In this document: in pieces, positions 7,798 to 15,568 of the stretch
Layout: each line of letters opens with the position of its first letter
Numbering within the stretch: position 1 is the first letter of the stretch
Origin: Phaeodactylibacter sp.
Lineage (GTDB): Bacteria > Bacteroidota > Bacteroidia > Chitinophagales > Saprospiraceae
NCBI GenBank assembly: GCA_024103175.1
Contig: JAGFJE010000494.1
Span: 1-33,531, forward strand
Length of the DNA: 33,531 bases
Direction of reading: 5' to 3'
Program-made: the position numbers and the translations under genes
Notes under the pieces: model-generated
What the model saw: the letters and a program-made list of their open reading frames with translations, nothing else
The model's database searches: none
What the model was told of the DNA's origin: nothing

Positions 7798-8148
7798 ATG
7801 CATGAGCTATCCATCGTAATGAGCATTGTGGACTCCGCCCGGGAACAGGTGGCCAAACACCAGGCTGCCCGGGTGGAGAGCATCACCCTGGAGATCGGCG
7901 CCCTGGCCGGCATCGAGCCGGATGCCCTCGAATTCGCCTGGGAAGCCGCCGTGCCGGATACCGTCCTCGCCGGGGCGGAGCGCCACATCCTCTATGTTCC
8001 CGCGATGGCCAAATGCGCCGGCTGTGGCCATGAGTATGAAATACAACAGCTTTTCGAGCCCTGCCCCCAATGCGGAGAATATTTCAGCGACCTGTTGCAG
8101 GGGCGGGAACTGAAGATTAAAACCATGACTTTAATGGCTAATGATTAG
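7798..8148 (+). CDS. hypA: Hydrogenase nickel metallochaperone HypA
   Basis: A 116-residue HypA, of typical family length. HypA works with HypB to deliver nickel to the immature hydrogenase large subunit in the cytoplasm. The start MHELSIV carries the conserved His2-Glu3 nickel site. The zinc loop has Cys73 and Cys76 (CAGC) and Cys89 and Cys92 (CPQC). The ATG is fixed by the MHE motif. It is followed at 8333 by hypB, separated by a 184-bp repeat-filled gap that is unusually wide for hyp genes. Confidence 0.96.
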   Translation: MHELSIVMSIVDSAREQVAKHQAARVESITLEIGALAGIEPDALEFAWEAAVPDTVLAGAERHILYVPAMAKCAGCGHEYEIQQLFEPCPQCGEYFSDLLQGRELKIKTMTLMAND

Positions 8149-8162
8149 TGCAGAACTTGAAA

Positions 8163-8306
8163 TTTTTGATTTTTGATTTTTGATTTTTGATTTTTGATTT
8201 TTGATTTATGGGCGGCATGCAGAGGGCAGCCCTCCGCAGAAAATCAAACATCGCACATCAAACGTCAAAAATCAAAGATCGCACATCAAACGTCAAAAAT
8301 CAAAGA
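8163..8306. repeat. Word-repeat hairpin element (TTTTTGA x6 and 28-bp x2)
   Basis: Six perfect tandem copies of TTTTTGA (8163-8204) are followed by a GC-rich core and then two perfect tandem copies of a 28-bp unit (8251-8278 and 8279-8306). Each unit contains TCAAAAATCAAA, complementary to the left arm over 12 bp (at 8265-8276 and 8293-8304). It lies between hypA and hypB. Confidence 0.75.
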
Positions 8307-8332
8307 TCAACCTAGTCTAAAAACCAATTATC

Positions 8333-9223
8333 ATGTGCAGCACTTGTGGATGCAACCAACCCTCCGACGCCGTCACCATCACGCTGATCGGCGAAGAACT
8401 GAATGCCCAGGAGCATCATCACCATCATGAACATGGCCACGGACATGATCACCACCACCACGGGCATGGCCACCATCATACCCATGCGCACGATCATGGC
8501 GGACATCACCACCACCACAGCCACAGCCACAGTCACCATGAACACGAGCACGGACACGGGCACAGCCACGGCAAAACCGTGGTAGAGCTGGAGCAGGACA
8601 TCCTGCAGCAGAACAACCTGCTGGCCGAGCGCAACCGCGGCTTCCTGGAAGCCAAGAACATCCTGGCGCTCAACCTCGTCAGCTCGCCCGGTTCGGGCAA
8701 GACCAGCCTGCTGGAACGCACCCTTAAAGACCTGCGGGAGGAGTTCAGCTGCTACGTCATCGAAGGGGACCAGCAGACGAGCAACGACGCCAACCGAATC
8801 GCCGCCACCGGCGCGCCCGTAGTGCAGATCAACACCGGCAAGGGCTGCCATCTCGATTCCGACATGGTCAACAAAGCCCTGAAAAAACTGCGGCCGACAG
8901 ACGGCGCCCTGCTCTTCATCGAGAACGTCGGCAACCTGGTCTGCCCCTCCCTCTTCGACCTGGGCGAAGGGGCCCGCGTGGTCATCATCTCCGTCACCGA
9001 AGGAGATGACAAGCCCATCAAGTACCCGGATATGTTCTATTCTTCCGACCTGTGCATCATCAACAAGACCGACCTGCTGCCCTACGTGCAGTTCGATGTG
9101 GAGAAAACCAAAGAATACGCCCTGCGCGTCAACCACCACCTGAAGTTCATCGAGTTGTCGGCCACGAGCGGGGAGGGGATGGAACAGTGGTATGAGTGGT
9201 TGAGAGAAAAAGCCTCCCCCTAG
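8333..9223 (+). CDS. hypB: Hydrogenase nickel-insertion GTPase HypB, histidine-rich
   Basis: A 296-residue HypB, the GTPase that loads nickel into the large subunit with HypA. It combines three metal sites: the N-terminal high-affinity CxxCGC motif (Cys2, Cys5, Cys7 in MCSTCGC), a very histidine-rich segment at residues 28-80 (33 histidines in 53 residues) suited to nickel storage, and the GTPase-domain Cys-His site in GKGCHLDS. The P-loop is SSPGSGKT (about 117-124), with EGDQQTSND and NKTDLLP as further nucleotide-binding motifs. The ATG is fixed by MCSTCGC. The long antisense frame over this gene is a by-product of the histidine codons. It belongs to the hypA-hypB-hypC set. Confidence 0.97.
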   Translation: MCSTCGCNQPSDAVTITLIGEELNAQEHHHHHEHGHGHDHHHHGHGHHHTHAHDHGGHHHHHSHSHSHHEHEHGHGHSHGKTVVELEQDILQQNNLLAERNRGFLEAKNILALNLVSSPGSGKTSLLERTLKDLREEFSCYVIEGDQQTSNDANRIAATGAPVVQINTGKGCHLDSDMVNKALKKLRPTDGALLFIENVGNLVCPSLFDLGEGARVVIISVTEGDDKPIKYPDMFYSSDLCIINKTDLLPYVQFDVEKTKEYALRVNHHLKFIELSATSGEGMEQWYEWLREKASP

Positions 9224-9276
9224 CCCCCTCCGAGGGAGAGGGGAAAGGCTGCCGAAGTGCCGCCAAGAGGGGGCTA
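9221..9276. repeat. Inverted repeat overlapping the hypB stop codon
   Basis: TAGCCCCCTC at 9221-9230, which contains the hypB stop codon, is matched by its perfect complement GAGGGGGCTA at 9267-9276. Further GGGAGAGGGG-type sequence lies between. This resembles the widespread GC-rich intergenic palindromes of environmental Bacteroidota. It lies between hypB and hypC. Confidence 0.6.
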
Positions 9277-9318
9277 CCCCAATCAACAAATTAACTTTAT
9301 AAACATAATCAACCAGCC

Positions 9319-9570
9319 ATGTGCCTTGCCATTCCCGGAAAAATTACCGCCATACCTGCCGGCCAGGACGCCCTCTTCCGCGTCGCCAAAGTCTCCTTCG
9401 GGGGGATTACAAAAGACGTCGACCTCTCCCTGGCGCCCGAGGCGCAGGTGGGAGATTATGTGCTCGTCCACGTGGGCGTAGCCATCAGTGTTGTGGATGA
9501 GGAAGAAGCGAAGAAGACCTTCGAGTACCTGCAGCAGATCGGGGAGTTGGAGGAGTTGGAAGGGCCGTAG
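9319..9570 (+). CDS. hypC: Hydrogenase assembly chaperone HypC
   Basis: An 83-residue HypC/HybG chaperone, of normal length. The start MCLAIPGKI is diagnostic; Cys2 carries the Fe(CN)2CO unit together with HypD and escorts the large-subunit precursor. The fold-defining VSFGGITKDVDLSLAP and VGDYVLVHVGVAI stretches are present. It is the last gene of the rightward hydrogenase group. hypD, its obligate partner, does not follow: the next gene is a convergent, unrelated ATPase. Confidence 0.96.
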   Translation: MCLAIPGKITAIPAGQDALFRVAKVSFGGITKDVDLSLAPEAQVGDYVLVHVGVAISVVDEEEAKKTFEYLQQIGELEELEGP

Positions 9571-9611
9571 GCCTATGCTCCGGGTTATTTCCTTGGAGCC
9601 AGGAAAAGGCC
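9570..9611. terminator. Bidirectional hairpin between hypC and ATPase
   Basis: Two nested stems, GGCCT/AGGCC (9570-9574 with 9607-9611) and GCTCC/GGAGC (9577-9581 with 9595-9599), fold between the two convergent stop codons. There is no clear U-tract, so the call is modest. Confidence 0.35.
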
Positions 9612-9616
9612 GCCGA

Positions 9617-10747
9617 CTACACCGCTCCTAAAAATTCCCAGTAGTTATCGGGCGTAATGATAGTGGTTTTACTACCAGGATAAGCATCGAGGAAAGCTTT
9701 TGGAAATTTCGCTTTCCTGTCTGCTTTCCATTTGAATTCATAGGCATGTAATTTCCCTCCGTACTCCTCAATGAAATCAATTTCCTGTTGCTGATAGGTT
9801 CGCCAGAAGAAATAGTTGGCATAGTGTTGTTGGTAGTGGTTGCATTTTAACCTTTCGGTTACCAGGAAGTTTTCCCATAAGGCGCCCCTGTCCTGCCGTA
9901 GATCAACTGGATTGAAGTTGGAGATCAGCGCATTACGGATACCCAGGTCCCAAAAATAGATCTTCCTCATTTTGCCAATCTCCTTACGCAAATTACGGCT
10001 GAAAGGGTTCAGGCGGAAAATAATAAAGGCTTTTTCCAGTAAATGAATGTAGCGTTCCACTGTTTGCTTATCCACCTGTAAATGATTCGCCAGTTCTGAA
10101 TAAGATACTTCATTTCCCAGCTGAAGCGCCAGGGCTTGCAACAACTTCTCGAGTAAGGCGGGCTTCCTGATATCTTTAAAAGCCAGAATATCCTTATATA
10201 AATAGCTGCCGGCAAGGTTTTGCAGGATCTGTACTTCTTCCCCGGGGTTCATCAACACATCCGGATACATCCCAAAACGAAGAATGCGCTCCAAAGAAGC
10301 ATGCGCCTCAAGAATCGTCTGATACTCTGACCATTCTCCAAAAGATACAGGATACAGGAAGTACTCAAATTTCCGGCCGGTAAGCGGTTCATTTACGACA
10401 TTGGCAATATCCAGGCTTGAAGAACCGGTTACGATCAACTGTTTTTCTTTTAGATTGTCCGTGATCAACTTCAAGGTTAACCCAATATTTTCAACCCTTT
10501 GAGCTTCATCAATGAAAACCACCTTACGAATTCCCAGCAGAGAACGAAGCCTTACTGTCGTGGCGTCACTTAATGCATTACGGACATGCGGTTCATCGCA
10601 ATTTAAAAAGATAGCATCTTCCCTGTTTTCTTTGTAAAATTTGTTGATAAGGGTCGTTTTTCCCGTTTGCCGGGCGCCAAGTATTATCAGGGCCTTACCC
10701 TTGTATAAGTTCCTTCGAATGATATCTTCTAAATACCTTTTGATCAT
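9617..10747 (-). CDS. AAA ATPase with DUF4143 domain
   Basis: A 376-residue P-loop ATPase of the common AAA_14/DUF4143 type. Walker A is GARQTGKTT (about 24-32), Walker B is KVVFIDEAQ, and the sensor-like VTGSSS follows. The C-terminal half has a winged-helix-like stretch (SYSELANHLQVDKQTVERYI) and the DUF4143 region ending in a nuclease-like EIDFIEEYGGKLHAYEFK segment. The biological function of these proteins is not established; they often sit alone and vary between strains. It is convergent with hypC and divergent from the amino-acid permease. A palindrome lies just upstream of its ATG. Base composition is AT-richer than the hyp genes, which suggests acquisition. Confidence 0.9.
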   Translation of the reverse strand: MIKRYLEDIIRRNLYKGKALIILGARQTGKTTLINKFYKENREDAIFLNCDEPHVRNALSDATTVRLRSLLGIRKVVFIDEAQRVENIGLTLKLITDNLKEKQLIVTGSSSLDIANVVNEPLTGRKFEYFLYPVSFGEWSEYQTILEAHASLERILRFGMYPDVLMNPGEEVQILQNLAGSYLYKDILAFKDIRKPALLEKLLQALALQLGNEVSYSELANHLQVDKQTVERYIHLLEKAFIIFRLNPFSRNLRKEIGKMRKIYFWDLGIRNALISNFNPVDLRQDRGALWENFLVTERLKCNHYQQHYANYFFWRTYQQQEIDFIEEYGGKLHAYEFKWKADRKAKFPKAFLDAYPGSKTTIITPDNYWEFLGAV

Positions 10748-10765
10748 GATTGGCAGGGTTTAACA

Positions 10766-10778
10766 ACCTAATTTAGGT
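10766..10778. promoter_or_regulatory. Palindrome ACCTAATTTAGGT upstream of the ATPase
   Basis: A 13-bp palindrome, perfect apart from its central base, 18 bp upstream of the ATPase start codon. A related ACCTAATTTTA half lies about 32 bp further upstream (from 10798). This is a good candidate for an operator controlling the ATPase, possibly by its own winged-helix-like region. Confidence 0.4.
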
Positions 10779-10912
10779 AAATAAAATGATTAAAACCACC
10801 TAATTTTATATAAATTTTCGGTTTGCCGTCAATAAATGGTGATTCTGTGAACATATAGGGGTGAAGCTCCGGTTTTAACAATCGGTGCATTCCTTCTCAT
10901 ACAATTAGTAAT

Positions 10913-12154
10913 ATGCCTTCCATCAAAGAAACCGGCGAAACCAAAGGATTAAAAAGAAGCCTCTCTCTGTCCATGCTCATCTTCTACGGGGTGGGCACCA
11001 TCCTCGGCCTGGGCATCTATGTATTGCTGGGTAAGATCGCCGGCGAGGCGGGCATGATGGCCCCGTTCTCCTTCCTCGTTGCGGCGCTGATCGCGGCCTT
11101 CACCGGCATTTCCTACGGCGAGCTGTCTGCCCGGATACCCAAGAGCGCCGGGGAGGTCAATTATGTGGACCGGGCGTTCGACAAGCGCTACCTGTCCATG
11201 CTGGTGGGGTGGCTGATCGTCCTTTCCGCCATCGTTTCCACAGCCACGGTCGTCAACGGCTATGTGGGTTATGTGCACGTGTTCGTCGAGATCCCGGCCT
11301 GGGCCATCATTTCCGGGATCATTCTCCTCCTGAGCGCTATTGCCGTATGGGGAATCACCGAGTCGGCCATAACCATCACCATCATCACCACGATCGAGAT
11401 CATCGGCATCCTGCTGGTCATCGTCGTTTCCGGGGACAACCTGGCCGCCTTTCCGGAACGCTGGCGGGAGATTGTGCCCGGCTTCAACGCGGCCGACTGG
11501 GAACACATCATGCTGGGCGCCTTCCTCGCCTTTTTCACCTTCATCGGTTTCCAGGACATGGTCAACGTGGCCGAGGAGGCCAAGAACCCGGAGAAGGACA
11601 TGCCGCGGGCCATTCTGATCTCCCTGGGCATCCTCACTTTCCTTTACCTGATCGTTTCCACCATCGCCGCCCTGGGCCTTACTCCCGAAGAACTAGACAA
11701 AAGCGACGCCCCCCTGGCGGACATCCTGGCCCGGGAGGGCGAGCACTATCCCAAGATCATCAGCGGCATCAGCCTGGTGGCCATCATCAACGGCGTGCTG
11801 GTGCAGATCGTGATGATCGCCCGGGTGCTGTACGGCATGGCGGAGAAGGATATGGCGCCCAAACTGTTCGGGAAGGTCAATGCCACTACCCGGACTCCGA
11901 TCTGGTCGACAGTGTTGGGGGCGGGTATCATCCTTGCCCTGGCTCTGCTGTTCGACCTGGAATCCCTGGCCGAGGCCACCAACTACATCCTGCTCACCGT
12001 ATTCATCATGATCAACCTGGCCCTGTGGGTGATCAAACGGCGGGATGAGGCGCCGGAGGGCGTTCGGACGTACCCGCTGGCGGTGCCGGTGCTGGGGGTG
12101 GTTCTGAATGTGGCGGTGCTGGTATTTCAGGTTTGGAGTACTGTGACAGGTTGA
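10913..12154 (+). CDS. APC-family amino-acid permease
   Basis: A 413-residue secondary transporter of the APC (amino acid-polyamine-organocation) superfamily. The first helix carries the characteristic GVGTILGLGIYVLLG unwinding motif (about 26-40), followed by GAFTGISYGELSARIPKSAGEVNYV-like sequence, in which the SYGEL/PKSAGE phrase is typical. TFIGFQDMVNVAEEAKNPEKDMPRA is the conserved helix 6 to loop 7 region, and hydrophobic segments account for roughly 11-12 helices. It ends shortly after the last helix, as in the compact APC members. The substrate is not predictable. It stands alone, divergent from the ATPase and convergent with the PrsW-like gene. Confidence 0.93.
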   Translation: MPSIKETGETKGLKRSLSLSMLIFYGVGTILGLGIYVLLGKIAGEAGMMAPFSFLVAALIAAFTGISYGELSARIPKSAGEVNYVDRAFDKRYLSMLVGWLIVLSAIVSTATVVNGYVGYVHVFVEIPAWAIISGIILLLSAIAVWGITESAITITIITTIEIIGILLVIVVSGDNLAAFPERWREIVPGFNAADWEHIMLGAFLAFFTFIGFQDMVNVAEEAKNPEKDMPRAILISLGILTFLYLIVSTIAALGLTPEELDKSDAPLADILAREGEHYPKIISGISLVAIINGVLVQIVMIARVLYGMAEKDMAPKLFGKVNATTRTPIWSTVLGAGIILALALLFDLESLAEATNYILLTVFIMINLALWVIKRRDEAPEGVRTYPLAVPVLGVVLNVAVLVFQVWSTVTG

Positions 12155-12180
12155 ACCAATACTTTCTAACCAAATTGAAT

Positions 12181-13413
12181 TTATCCCCTATCTTCCTGGT
12201 TTGGGCCTGCCTCCTGTCTGGTTACCGCTGGCTTTGGAACGAAGAAATCGAAAGGCACTTGCAGCGGGTTCATTTTCTCCTTTACGATCCGGTAGCGGCT
12301 CAGGCCAAAGGCCAGGTAAAAAATAAGATAACCGAAAGAAAGGGTTCCGAGAAACAGGTACTGGTTGGCGGAGTCTGTGCCGTGAACAACTGCAACAACC
12401 AAGTAGCTGAGCATAAACAAGCCAGTTAAAGAAACGATGAGAAAATACCTCAACCGGTCATTGTCGATCGTAAGGCCCGGTGAAAAATAATTGGATACAT
12501 TGATGGCGTTGTTCTTCATTGTCACCCACAGATGGACGGTAATGAGGAAGAACACCGTGGTCACTGCGCTGTATTGCTCCTCCCATTCACTAATCAGCCA
12601 GAAATCGTAAAAACCATGGGCAGCCATAGCCAGGAAGAAGGACAAGGGAATGATCACGATACCCTTCAGGCGGGTGAGCTGAAACCGCCAGAGCATCAGT
12701 CCATAGCAAAATATCGAGGTAAAGGCCATGTGGGCCACCGCTGCGTAAAAAGCCCTTGCGCCAACACTGGCAAACCGGCTGAAAAAAATGTAGCCTATAT
12801 TTTCGACGAAAGCAAAGCCAAGCGCTGACACTGAACCATACAGTATATAGTCATATGGCTCATTGATCGCTCTTTTGAATACCACCAATATGAAAAGTAC
12901 GGGCAAAGCTTTACAAAGTTCCTCAATACCGCCAATGATAAAAACGCAGTACAAAAATTGGCCCACCCAGGAGTCATAGCTGAAAAAATCCAGGCCCGAA
13001 GCCTCCAGATACCCGTACATCAAGCGACAGAGCGGCCCGGCACATAAATAGGACAGCATAAAAGCAATGGGCGGGAAGATCCATTTTTCCGGCTCGAAAA
13101 TATCCAGGCGGCGCAAATAGGCCAGCCACACCCCGGAAATAAGAAAGGCCATCCCCGCAGAGATCCACCATATGGCGTCCTCATTCCAGTATCCATGATA
13201 GGGCCGTTCTCCTGGGAACAGGGGAAAAATAAAATTGGCCAGGAGCAAAGGAATGCCGACAACCAGGGCCAGGCTGATGATATGGCGAAAGCGCCGAAAT
13301 GTAAAAAAGGGGCGCTCTTCTTCAGTAGCACGGTACTCTTTTACAAGCTGAATGACATACCGCCCAAGGAAAAAAAGCCCCAGGAAATTCAATAGAAGAA
13401 TAGCAACGTCCAT
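12181..13413 (-). CDS. PrsW-like glutamic-type intramembrane protease
   Basis: A 410-residue polytopic membrane protein matching the PrsW/CPBP-related protease pattern. The key motifs are GIEELCKALPV (paired glutamates plus lysine), DYILYGSVSALGFAFVENIGY (the PrsW YG-x-GF-x-ENI block), and histidines in AVAHMAFTS and MAAHGFYDFW. PrsW in Bacillus cleaves the anti-sigma factor RsiW, so a signalling or membrane-protein turnover role is likely; no sigma or anti-sigma gene lies nearby. About ten hydrophobic segments are visible, including extra ones at both ends compared with PrsW. The frame continues upstream to a TTG at 13455, but the ATG at 13413 is preferred. Confidence 0.8.
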   Translation of the reverse strand: MDVAILLLNFLGLFFLGRYVIQLVKEYRATEEERPFFTFRRFRHIISLALVVGIPLLLANFIFPLFPGERPYHGYWNEDAIWWISAGMAFLISGVWLAYLRRLDIFEPEKWIFPPIAFMLSYLCAGPLCRLMYGYLEASGLDFFSYDSWVGQFLYCVFIIGGIEELCKALPVLFILVVFKRAINEPYDYILYGSVSALGFAFVENIGYIFFSRFASVGARAFYAAVAHMAFTSIFCYGLMLWRFQLTRLKGIVIIPLSFFLAMAAHGFYDFWLISEWEEQYSAVTTVFFLITVHLWVTMKNNAINVSNYFSPGLTIDNDRLRYFLIVSLTGLFMLSYLVVAVVHGTDSANQYLFLGTLSFGYLIFYLAFGLSRYRIVKEKMNPLQVPFDFFVPKPAVTRQEAGPNQEDRG

Positions 13414-13580
13414 GAATGGCCATTTGGGGTCAAATAATAAGAAAGAATATACCAAATAAGGGACGATGTTTCCAATCTGTCAGACGAAGGAGGTTGGAAA
13501 TTCGATGGGTTTAGAGCTTGTTCCAGGGTGAAATAACATTTTTCTGGAAAAAGGATAAACTTTCGAAATAAAAGGCACTG

Positions 13581-13799
13581 ATGATAGATTATAGGAAACA
13601 TATTCAGTCCAACCCAAAAGTTATGCTTGGCAAACCTACTGTAAAAGGCACGAGGATTACAGTAGAGTTGCTTTTGCGTAAAATTGCGGACGGCTATACG
13701 TTTGAAGAGGTACTGGACATGTACCCCCACTTGAAACTAGAGGATATTTTGGCCTCTATTGCTTATGCAGCGGCAATCATCGAATCTGAAGAAATCTAA
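13581..13799 (+). CDS. DUF433 antitoxin-like protein
   Basis: A 72-residue DUF433 protein. MIDYRKHIQSNPKVMLGKPTV-type sequence followed by KGTRITVELLLRKIADGYTFEEVLDMYP is the family hallmark, a small winged-helix DNA-binding fold. DUF433 proteins are usually antitoxins paired with a DUF5615/PIN-like toxin immediately downstream. Here no toxin follows: the next 130 bp are non-coding and then a lipoprotein gene begins. It may be orphaned or act on a toxin encoded elsewhere. Confidence 0.85.
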   Translation: MIDYRKHIQSNPKVMLGKPTVKGTRITVELLLRKIADGYTFEEVLDMYPHLKLEDILASIAYAAAIIESEEI

Positions 13800-13805
13800 A
13801 GTACG

Positions 13806-13828
13806 CAGGCGAAAAATATAAGAGCCTG
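13806..13828. terminator. Weak hairpin after the DUF433 gene
   Basis: CAGGC (13806-13810) pairs with GCCTG (13824-13828) over a 13-nt AT-rich loop, just after the stop codon. An A-run rather than a T-run follows, so termination on the plus strand is uncertain. Confidence 0.25.
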
Positions 13829-13929
13829 TTAAAAAAATTAACCTCCCCTCCCTGCCACCTCCTCCCCCACTCCACTGTCATACAGGTGTTTTAAAAAATT
13901 ACCCACTGTTCATTCTTAAACCTTATCCA

Positions 13930-15426
13930 ATGAGTAAGATCCTTAAAATGGCGCTCGGCCTGCTGGTCGCTGCCGGTATTTTCGCCTGCCAAAAAGATGA
14001 GATTGAAACGCCTCCGCCTGCCGGCACGGCTCCGGTGGTTGTGCAGTTCGGCGCAGATGTAACGATCGCCGAAAATGCAGGCGCGAAGGAGATCAGGGTC
14101 CAGTTCAACAAAGCCGCTTCCCGCGCCGGAACCGTTATCATCGAAGTGACGGCCGGCCTTCCGTCTGCCTTCCAAATAACGCCGCCCGCTAAAAACGGCG
14201 TACTGGAACTGCCGGTGGAAAAGGGAGCCCAATACGCAGGCTTCAGCCTCTGGCCGACAAACAATACCGTAGTTGATGACGACCGAACCATCACCTTTGG
14301 GATCACGGACGTCACCAAAGGCTTTGAGATCGGCGCCAAAAAAAGCCTGATCGCCACCATAGTGGACGACGAGTCGCCGGCCGCACCGGCAAAGGCCAAT
14401 TTCTCCCCGGCCAGCGGCAGCCTGAGCCGGAACCAGGCGGAAGGCATCGACATCACCATTGTGTTTTCGGAGCTGCTGCCCGCCGCCGGAAAAGTAGCCC
14501 TCGAGCTGAGCGGCGGCGCCTTCGAAGAGCGGATCACCACCGAGCCCGCCCTGAACGGCAACGGCAAACTCGAACTGGACGTCCAAGCAGGCGCTGCCGC
14601 CGTAAGTTTTGCCGTAAGGCCAGTCTTCGGCGCTTCCTGGGACGGCGACAAAACCATCACTTTCGCCATTACGGCTACCGACGGCGGTATCGAAAAGGGC
14701 ACGCAACTGTTCTACCAGCTGAGCCTGCCCGGTGATGCGCCGGTGGCCGGCCGGCCGAAATCCTGGGAGTCCATCGGCGGCGGCTGGCGCTTCAGGGAGG
14801 CCTACGAGTACGATGATGCGGGCCGGATCGTCAAAAAACACTGGGAGAAAGAAACGCCGGCGTTTTCCCAGGGTACCACCGCTTACCAGTATGCCGACAA
14901 TGGCCTGATCGAAAAGGCGATCTACCATTCAGGCCGGGAAGAGCTGTTCATCCAGGAGAACGGCAGGATCGTCCGGTCGGAGACCATCTCCAATGGCGTA
15001 ATGGCCTCTTACAGCGAGTACGAATATAACGTCTTCGGCCGCCTGAGCGCTCAGACGGAGTATCACCGCCAGCCATCCGGAGAATACCTTCAGGATTTCA
15101 AATTTGTGTATGAGTACGAAAATAACGGCAATGTCACCAGGCAGCTGACGTACACCTGGCAGGCCAATTCCGGGGAGTTCACCTTGCACTCCACCCGCAC
15201 CTATGGCGCCTACAACTATACCATTGATAACCCCTTCCCGATGATCGAGGTGATCCCGGGAGTAGTCATGCAGCGCCACCTGCCGGGCATCTTCCACCTG
15301 CAGGAGAACGGCGCCGACATACGGTATACCATCCAATATGATTACGGCTTCGGCGGCACACTGCCGGTGCGGCGGTATATCAGTGGCGGGGGGACGTCGG
15401 AGGTGACGACTTACGAATATTACTAA
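13930..15426 (+). CDS. Lipoprotein with Calx-beta-like and YD-repeat-like regions
   Basis: A 498-residue exported protein. The N-terminus has a hydrophobic signal ending IFAC (Cys20), a slightly non-standard lipobox, followed by a charged linker. Residues about 38-145 and 150-270 look like two related beta domains with the Calx-beta pattern (VTIAENAG, TVIIEVTA, VVDDDRTITFGI; then AVRPVFGASWDGDKTITFAIT). The C-terminal part (about 290-498) has repeated Tyr/Asp-rich strands (YEYDDAGRIVKK, YEYNVFGRLSAQ, YEYENNGNVTRQ) like short RHS/YD repeats. A surface lipoprotein binding calcium, glycans or cell-wall material is plausible; the function is unknown. It stands alone, convergent with the CotH pair. 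Confidence 0.8.
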   Translation: MSKILKMALGLLVAAGIFACQKDEIETPPPAGTAPVVVQFGADVTIAENAGAKEIRVQFNKAASRAGTVIIEVTAGLPSAFQITPPAKNGVLELPVEKGAQYAGFSLWPTNNTVVDDDRTITFGITDVTKGFEIGAKKSLIATIVDDESPAAPAKANFSPASGSLSRNQAEGIDITIVFSELLPAAGKVALELSGGAFEERITTEPALNGNGKLELDVQAGAAAVSFAVRPVFGASWDGDKTITFAITATDGGIEKGTQLFYQLSLPGDAPVAGRPKSWESIGGGWRFREAYEYDDAGRIVKKHWEKETPAFSQGTTAYQYADNGLIEKAIYHSGREELFIQENGRIVRSETISNGVMASYSEYEYNVFGRLSAQTEYHRQPSGEYLQDFKFVYEYENNGNVTRQLTYTWQANSGEFTLHSTRTYGAYNYTIDNPFPMIEVIPGVVMQRHLPGIFHLQENGADIRYTIQYDYGFGGTLPVRRYISGGGTSEVTTYEYY

Positions 15427-15483
15427 GAAGCTTTTCCCATCAATGTTTTCTGAATTGCTAAAGGGAAACTGGCATTAATTATC

Positions 15484-15567
15484 GTGTAAAGGTGTTAAGG
15501 TGTAAGTGTGTAAAGGTGCGAGGCAAAGAGCTCCCATTTTGTCCTCGATTACACCTTTACACACCCC
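15484..15567. terminator. GTGTAAA-type hairpin between convergent genes
   Basis: A word-repeat element whose two arms pair exceptionally well: GTGTGTAAAGGTG (15506-15518) with 15552-15564 over 13 bp, plus CGAGG (15519-15523) with CCTCG (15543-15547), separated by a 4-nt bulge and a 19-nt loop. It lies between convergent genes and reaches to within two bases of the stop codon of the CotH-like gene, so it may act as a bidirectional terminator. Confidence 0.6.
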
Positions 15568-15568
15568 C

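Noticed and set aside
8163..8306. CRISPR array
   Set aside because: Units are 7 bp or directly adjoining 28-bp copies with no unique spacers, and no cas genes are present.
8312..9289. 325-codon minus-strand frame over hypB
   Set aside because: It is a shadow of hypB; its Val/Met-rich run is the complement of the histidine codons.
13414..13455. Longer start for the PrsW-like gene at a TTG
   Set aside because: An ATG 14 codons downstream begins just before the first hydrophobic helix and is the simpler choice.
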